16,275 bases of DNA, from NCBI GenBank assembly GCA_900547685.1, contig URHS01000056.1, positions 1 through 16,275 of the forward strand, written 5' to 3'. The position numbers were made by a program, and so were the translations under genes. Shown in pieces: positions 14,060-16,275 of this stretch. This DNA comes from an uncultured Blautia sp. (lineage in GTDB: Bacteria > Bacillota > Clostridia > Lachnospirales > Lachnospiraceae). Position 1 is the stretch's first letter, and every line of letters begins with the position of its first letter. Below the pieces are notes generated by a model. That model had not been told where the DNA came from. It did no database searches and saw only the letters and a list, made by a program, of their open reading frames with translations.

Positions 14060-14218
14060 TTACTTCTTGTTTTCAATGGAATGTAAAATGAAAGCACCCA
14101 TTGTGGCAATAGAGAAAATAACACCTAAGTATCCTTCAAGGTTAAACATTGCACCAATTATGATACCTACATAGCCAAACAAGATAGTCGCTATAATTGC
14201 AACAATAATCTTTCTCAT
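14060..14218 (-). CDS. 52-residue two-helix membrane protein
   Basis: MRKIIVAIIATILFGYVGII begins the first membrane segment, and YLGVIFSIATMGAFIL (about 31-46) forms the second, with a short loop and a basic end, HSIENKK. AAGGAG lies 9 bases before the ATG. Glycines in both helices recall the GlsB/YeaQ/YmgE-type small membrane proteins, but the protein is shorter and I do not assign it. The 18 bases upstream of and including the start are identical to those of the gene ending at 12361, and each gene is followed by a palindrome-hairpin unit. Confidence 0.65.
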   Translation of the reverse strand: MRKIIVAIIATILFGYVGIIIGAMFNLEGYLGVIFSIATMGAFILHSIENKK

Positions 14219-14533
14219 ACAATCACACTCCTTTGTCAAATTCCGATTGAGATTTCACCTGTTTTAAGAGATTTGATAACTGTTATATCTTGTTATTAAA
14301 TTCTCTGCCAACCCTTGAAAACACTGGATTTATCGCAGATGAGCTTTCCCTTATTCTTTCCCTTGTGTTATATCGTCCCATCAGTGTTTACGAATTCTGA
14401 TAAGGGCAAATACAAGGGCAAGAAAATCATATAAAACAGTATAACACAAAATAAAAGTGACATGGTGAACTGATTGAAATGCTTCTGATTTTTGTATCTG
14501 ATGATTGATTGAATGATAAGGAGATAGGATACG
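14219..14533. other. Gap with no supported gene
   Basis: About 315 AT-rich bases. A hydrophobic minus-strand frame exists (to 14368) but it starts with TTG inside the DUF6061 gene and lacks a ribosome site. Short direct repeats of AAGGGCAA/CAAGGGCAAG occur near 14403-14421. Nothing else is recognisable. Confidence 0.4.
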
Positions 14534-14770
14534 ATGAGAACGATATTTGCAGAATACAATCCACACAGAAACAGTATTGATGTTTATACCAGTGCTGGCT
14601 ATATGCTTCGCATTGATTGTTGGGAAGCAGAAAAGAATTTAAAAACCACTCCCGGATCAGACTGTGCATTAACTTCACTTGCAGTTGATGAACCACTTGA
14701 ATATGCAAGATTATATCTTGATGGAAATTTGCAGATGTGGGTGAACGCGGAAGATTCATTAGAGATATAG
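14534..14770 (+). CDS. DUF6061 family protein
   Basis: 78 residues opening MRTIFAEYNPHRNSIDVYTS, with a conserved middle LRIDCWEAE and an end ALTSLAVDEPLEYARLYLDG. AAGGAGA sits 9 to 10 bases before the ATG. This small soluble protein is a frequent passenger of Clostridial conjugative transposons, and its role is unknown. It is the only plus-strand gene in the right part of the window, so it is transcribed against its neighbours. Confidence 0.75.
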   Translation: MRTIFAEYNPHRNSIDVYTSAGYMLRIDCWEAEKNLKTTPGSDCALTSLAVDEPLEYARLYLDGNLQMWVNAEDSLEI

Positions 14771-14955
14771 AAATACCTTTTAGAACAAAGTAGTCTTTCG
14801 CCTCTACGAATATAATTGTGAATTAGACGCTTATATCCGAAATAAACAATTGGAACATACCCGACAGGAGAACTTTCTTTGATAAGTCACGAAAAGAAAC
14901 AGTCTATCAGAAAATGCAATCTGACACATAGACGGGCTCGACACATAGAATAAAC

Positions 14956-14997
14956 AAGAGGACTTGCAAGGTTTGTGACCTTCTTTCAAGCCCTCTT
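14956..14997. other. Nested stem-loop
   Basis: AAGAGG-A-CTTG pairs with CAAG-C-CCTCTT, and inner AGGT pairs with ACCT. It follows the end of the minus-strand 33-residue frame and overlaps its stop (14986-14988), so it may terminate that transcript, though no T-run follows. Confidence 0.4.
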
Positions 14998-15087
14998 ATG
15001 TATCATTGCGGTACTGGCTGTGTCCGTTCCGTAAAGGACTGCTCTAAGTGTATCGGCTTCACCTTGTTCCTTTACCTCACTATTCAC
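14986..15087 (-). CDS. 33-residue frame, possible C-terminal remnant
   Basis: Reads (M)NSEVKEQGEADTLRAVLYG then TDTASTAMIHKRA, from a GTG at 15087, 12 bases after the stop of the gene upstream. The composition looks like a real soluble protein end rather than noise, but there is no good ribosome site. It is either a tiny coupled gene or the tail of a lost one. Confidence 0.3.
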   Translation of the reverse strand: MNSEVKEQGEADTLRAVLYGTDTASTAMIHKRA

Positions 15088-15099
15088 AAATCACTTTTG

Positions 15100-15249
15100 C
15101 TATTTTCGCACTAATATTGCAAATAAAACAATTAGAACTAATATAATTATCAAAAAAATAAACCTTATTTGACCATGAAATCCTAATCCAATCCACTGCA
15201 ATACTATTATTAACACAAAAACTAATAACGCCCAATACTCTTTTTTCAT
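15100..15249 (-). CDS. 49-residue hydrophobic membrane protein
   Basis: MKKEYWALLVFVLIIVLQWI begins one membrane segment. A short loop (GLGFHGQIRF) leads to a second, IFLIIILVLIVLFAIL, ending VRK. AAAGGAGGA precedes the ATG at ideal spacing, which makes translation credible despite the size. Two helices with positive ends fit a small membrane modulator or a toxin-like peptide. I do not recognise a family. A 33-residue frame follows 12 bases later. Confidence 0.6.
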   Translation of the reverse strand: MKKEYWALLVFVLIIVLQWIGLGFHGQIRFIFLIIILVLIVLFAILVRK

Positions 15250-15495
15250 GATTTTCCTCCTTTCTTGAGGAATTTAAGATTTATAGACGACTTTAAAAGA
15301 ATGCGCATGTTTTTGTATACACTTAATATATATCACGCTTTTAAAAAATAAAAGACTTGGTTTGAATTATTTTTTATAGTATTCTATAAAACGGTCAATT
15401 TTAAAAATCACGAAATTGCAGGCTTTACAACACTTTGTAACACGATATAGGTCTGTCCGATAATCCCTCTCATATAAAAATAATCAATGCTTCAT
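15250..15495. promoter_or_regulatory. AT-rich control region with palindrome
   Basis: Leader of the minus-strand 49-residue gene. It holds a perfect inverted repeat TTTTATAG/CTATAAAA around TATT (15372-15391) next to a minus-strand TTGACC (15398-15393), which could be an operator at a -35 box. No -10 at normal spacing is convincing. No gene is seen. Confidence 0.35.
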
Positions 15496-15496
15496 T

Positions 15497-15530
15497 TTTA
15501 ACACAGGAAGATAAAGACATCTCCCTGTGT
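15497..15530. terminator. Hairpin just after the DUF6040 gene
   Basis: ACACAGG and CCTGTGT pair around a loop of about 17 bases (closing A-C-A-C/G-T-G-T). It lies 5 bases past the DUF6040 stop. The T-rich side faces the plus strand, so termination of the minus-strand gene is uncertain. Confidence 0.4.
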
Positions 15531-15535
15531 TTTTC

Positions 15536-16275
15536 TTAATAATATCCCCGCTCTTCTCGCCAGTCTTTTACATAACATCGAATTCCAATATAGACCACAT
15601 ATACAAGTAGTAACAGTACAATGAGGTTTATCGGAATGACAGATTTTATCCATTCGCCAAAGTAGATTACGATAGCTGTACTCATTATTGCCACCATAAT
15701 GCTGATGATATCCCAACAATATTTCCGGTAGATTTTTCCCACCTGATAGCCAATCCCAATTATCAGGAATCCCGTTATAATGAATAAAATTCCCATAACA
15801 ATAGCCGCGATCAGCCAGTACACAATCCCGGAAACGATACTGTTTGAGATTCCATTGCTTAACTGTCCGAAAGAATCTGCTCCTGTAACAAATTCTCGAA
15901 ACAGGTTTATGATTCCTTTACCAATCGTACCGAAAAAGGTGATACAGTCGTTAAGAAAAACCGGAGAAAGGATAGCTGTGAACAGTGTAGTTGCTATGCT
16001 GTACCATGCCAACAGGAACATAAGGCTTTCATAACCTGTTGTCATTTGTTTATATTTTTTCTCCAACTGAATTTTTCGATTATCGCATTTTTCTTTTGCT
16101 TTCTGATAAGCAGTACGGTCACAGTTATCGCATTTCTCATAAGGCACTTTTTTCTCGACAGGCACCTCTACCGTCTTTTGGTGTGTCTGTGCATAGCGTT
16201 TTGCCTGCTCCGCTTTTTCGTACTTAAATTTCCATGCCACGACTTCTGCGTCGGCTCTTTTCCTGCTGTCTGTCT
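15536..16275 (-). CDS. DUF6040 family membrane protein (5' end outside window)
   Basis: At least 245 residues are visible. A GTG at 16240 could start a 234-residue product, but the frame stays open to the window edge with coiled-coil-like sequence (RKRADAEVVAWKFKYEKAEQ), so the true start is probably further right. After the charged N-terminal helix comes VPYEKCDNCDRTAY, a conserved CxxC segment, then a second charged helix. Four or five membrane segments follow, near residues 72-95, 130-165, 178-195 and 200-220 counted from the GTG, and the tail is basic. DUF6040 genes are regular residents of Clostridial conjugative elements; their role is unknown. Confidence 0.75.
   Translation of the reverse strand, partial: TDSRKRADAEVVAWKFKYEKAEQAKRYAQTHQKTVEVPVEKKVPYEKCDNCDRTAYQKAKEKCDNRKIQLEKKYKQMTTGYESLMFLLAWYSIATTLFTAILSPVFLNDCITFFGTIGKGIINLFREFVTGADSFGQLSNGISNSIVSGIVYWLIAAIVMGILFIITGFLIIGIGYQVGKIYRKYCWDIISIMVAIMSTAIVIYFGEWIKSVIPINLIVLLLLVYVVYIGIRCYVKDWREERGYY

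Larger units (their letters stand above)
14771..15099. other. Debris region with hairpin and a 33-residue frame
   Basis: On the plus strand a short open segment (about 14791-14880) reads FRLYEYNCELDAYIRNKQ, protein-like but with no start. On the minus strand lies a small frame (14986-15087). Between them is a stem-loop at 14956-14997. I read it as decayed element sequence. Confidence 0.35.
10432..16275. mobile_element. Serine-recombinase element inserted in the ABC permease (left end to window edge)
   Basis: The left end lies a few bases beyond the recombinase stop, where the permease frame and the low GC content both break. Contents to the right are recombinase, small membrane proteins, XRE/DUF2975, an oriT-like inverted-repeat array, DUF6061 and DUF6040, all typical of Firmicute conjugative or mobilisable elements. 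No transfer gene is seen inside the window. The precise att site cannot be fixed without an empty site, because serine recombinases leave only a two-base core. Confidence 0.65.

Noticed and set aside
14368..14559. Hydrophobic 63-codon minus-strand frame
   Set aside because: It begins with TTG inside the DUF6061 gene on the other strand, has no ribosome site, and matches nothing I recognise.

Overview
The window looks like an accessory, mobile-element-rich stretch of a low-GC Firmicute, most likely a gut Clostridium relative of the Lachnospiraceae type. The reasons are AT-rich codon use, strong AGGAGG-type ribosome sites, DUF4869, DUF6061 and DUF6040 proteins, a large serine recombinase, and several decayed fragments of conjugative-element genes. 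This placement rests on my recognition of the families, not on any search.

Layout. 1-383 is a frameshifted, internally deleted ParB-type partition gene. 580-3892 is a plus-strand cassette: an AAA ATPase, the 15-codon stub of what looks like its lost partner, two tandem DUF4869 paralogues, and a second P-loop protein whose C-terminal half looks TOPRIM-like. 3893-4386 is non-coding, with a hairpin, a tRNA T-arm-like scrap and two tandem terminators. 4387-5540 holds a chimeric ORF, a small YgiT-like zinc-finger protein that has lost part of its zinc site, and an intact pyridoxamine-phosphate-oxidase-like flavoprotein. 5590-5927 is a compact candidate type I toxin-antitoxin locus, with a 27-residue hydrophobic peptide on the minus strand and a convergent antisense RNA sharing one hairpin terminator.

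5907-8957 is the most notable coding region. A decayed kptA (RNA 2'-phosphotransferase) lies directly before one very long gene that joins three ADP-ribose-processing domains: microbial PARG (TIGR02452), ADP-ribosylglycohydrolase (DraG) and macro domain. KptA chemistry consumes NAD+ and releases ADP-ribose cyclic phosphate, so the pair makes biochemical sense as an NAD/ADP-ribose salvage or RNA-repair module. An ABC ATPase and the start of its permease follow immediately.

The permease is cut at about 10430 by a more GC-rich element whose first gene is a minus-strand large serine recombinase. The element probably continues past the right edge. It carries a membrane-anchored small protein, an XRE regulator coupled to a DUF2975 membrane protein, an array of five inverted repeats that resembles an oriT, several very small membrane proteins, DUF6061, and a 5'-truncated DUF6040 gene. 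Two copies of a palindrome-plus-hairpin unit each precede a small gene with the same 18-nt leader, suggesting duplication or recombination inside the element.
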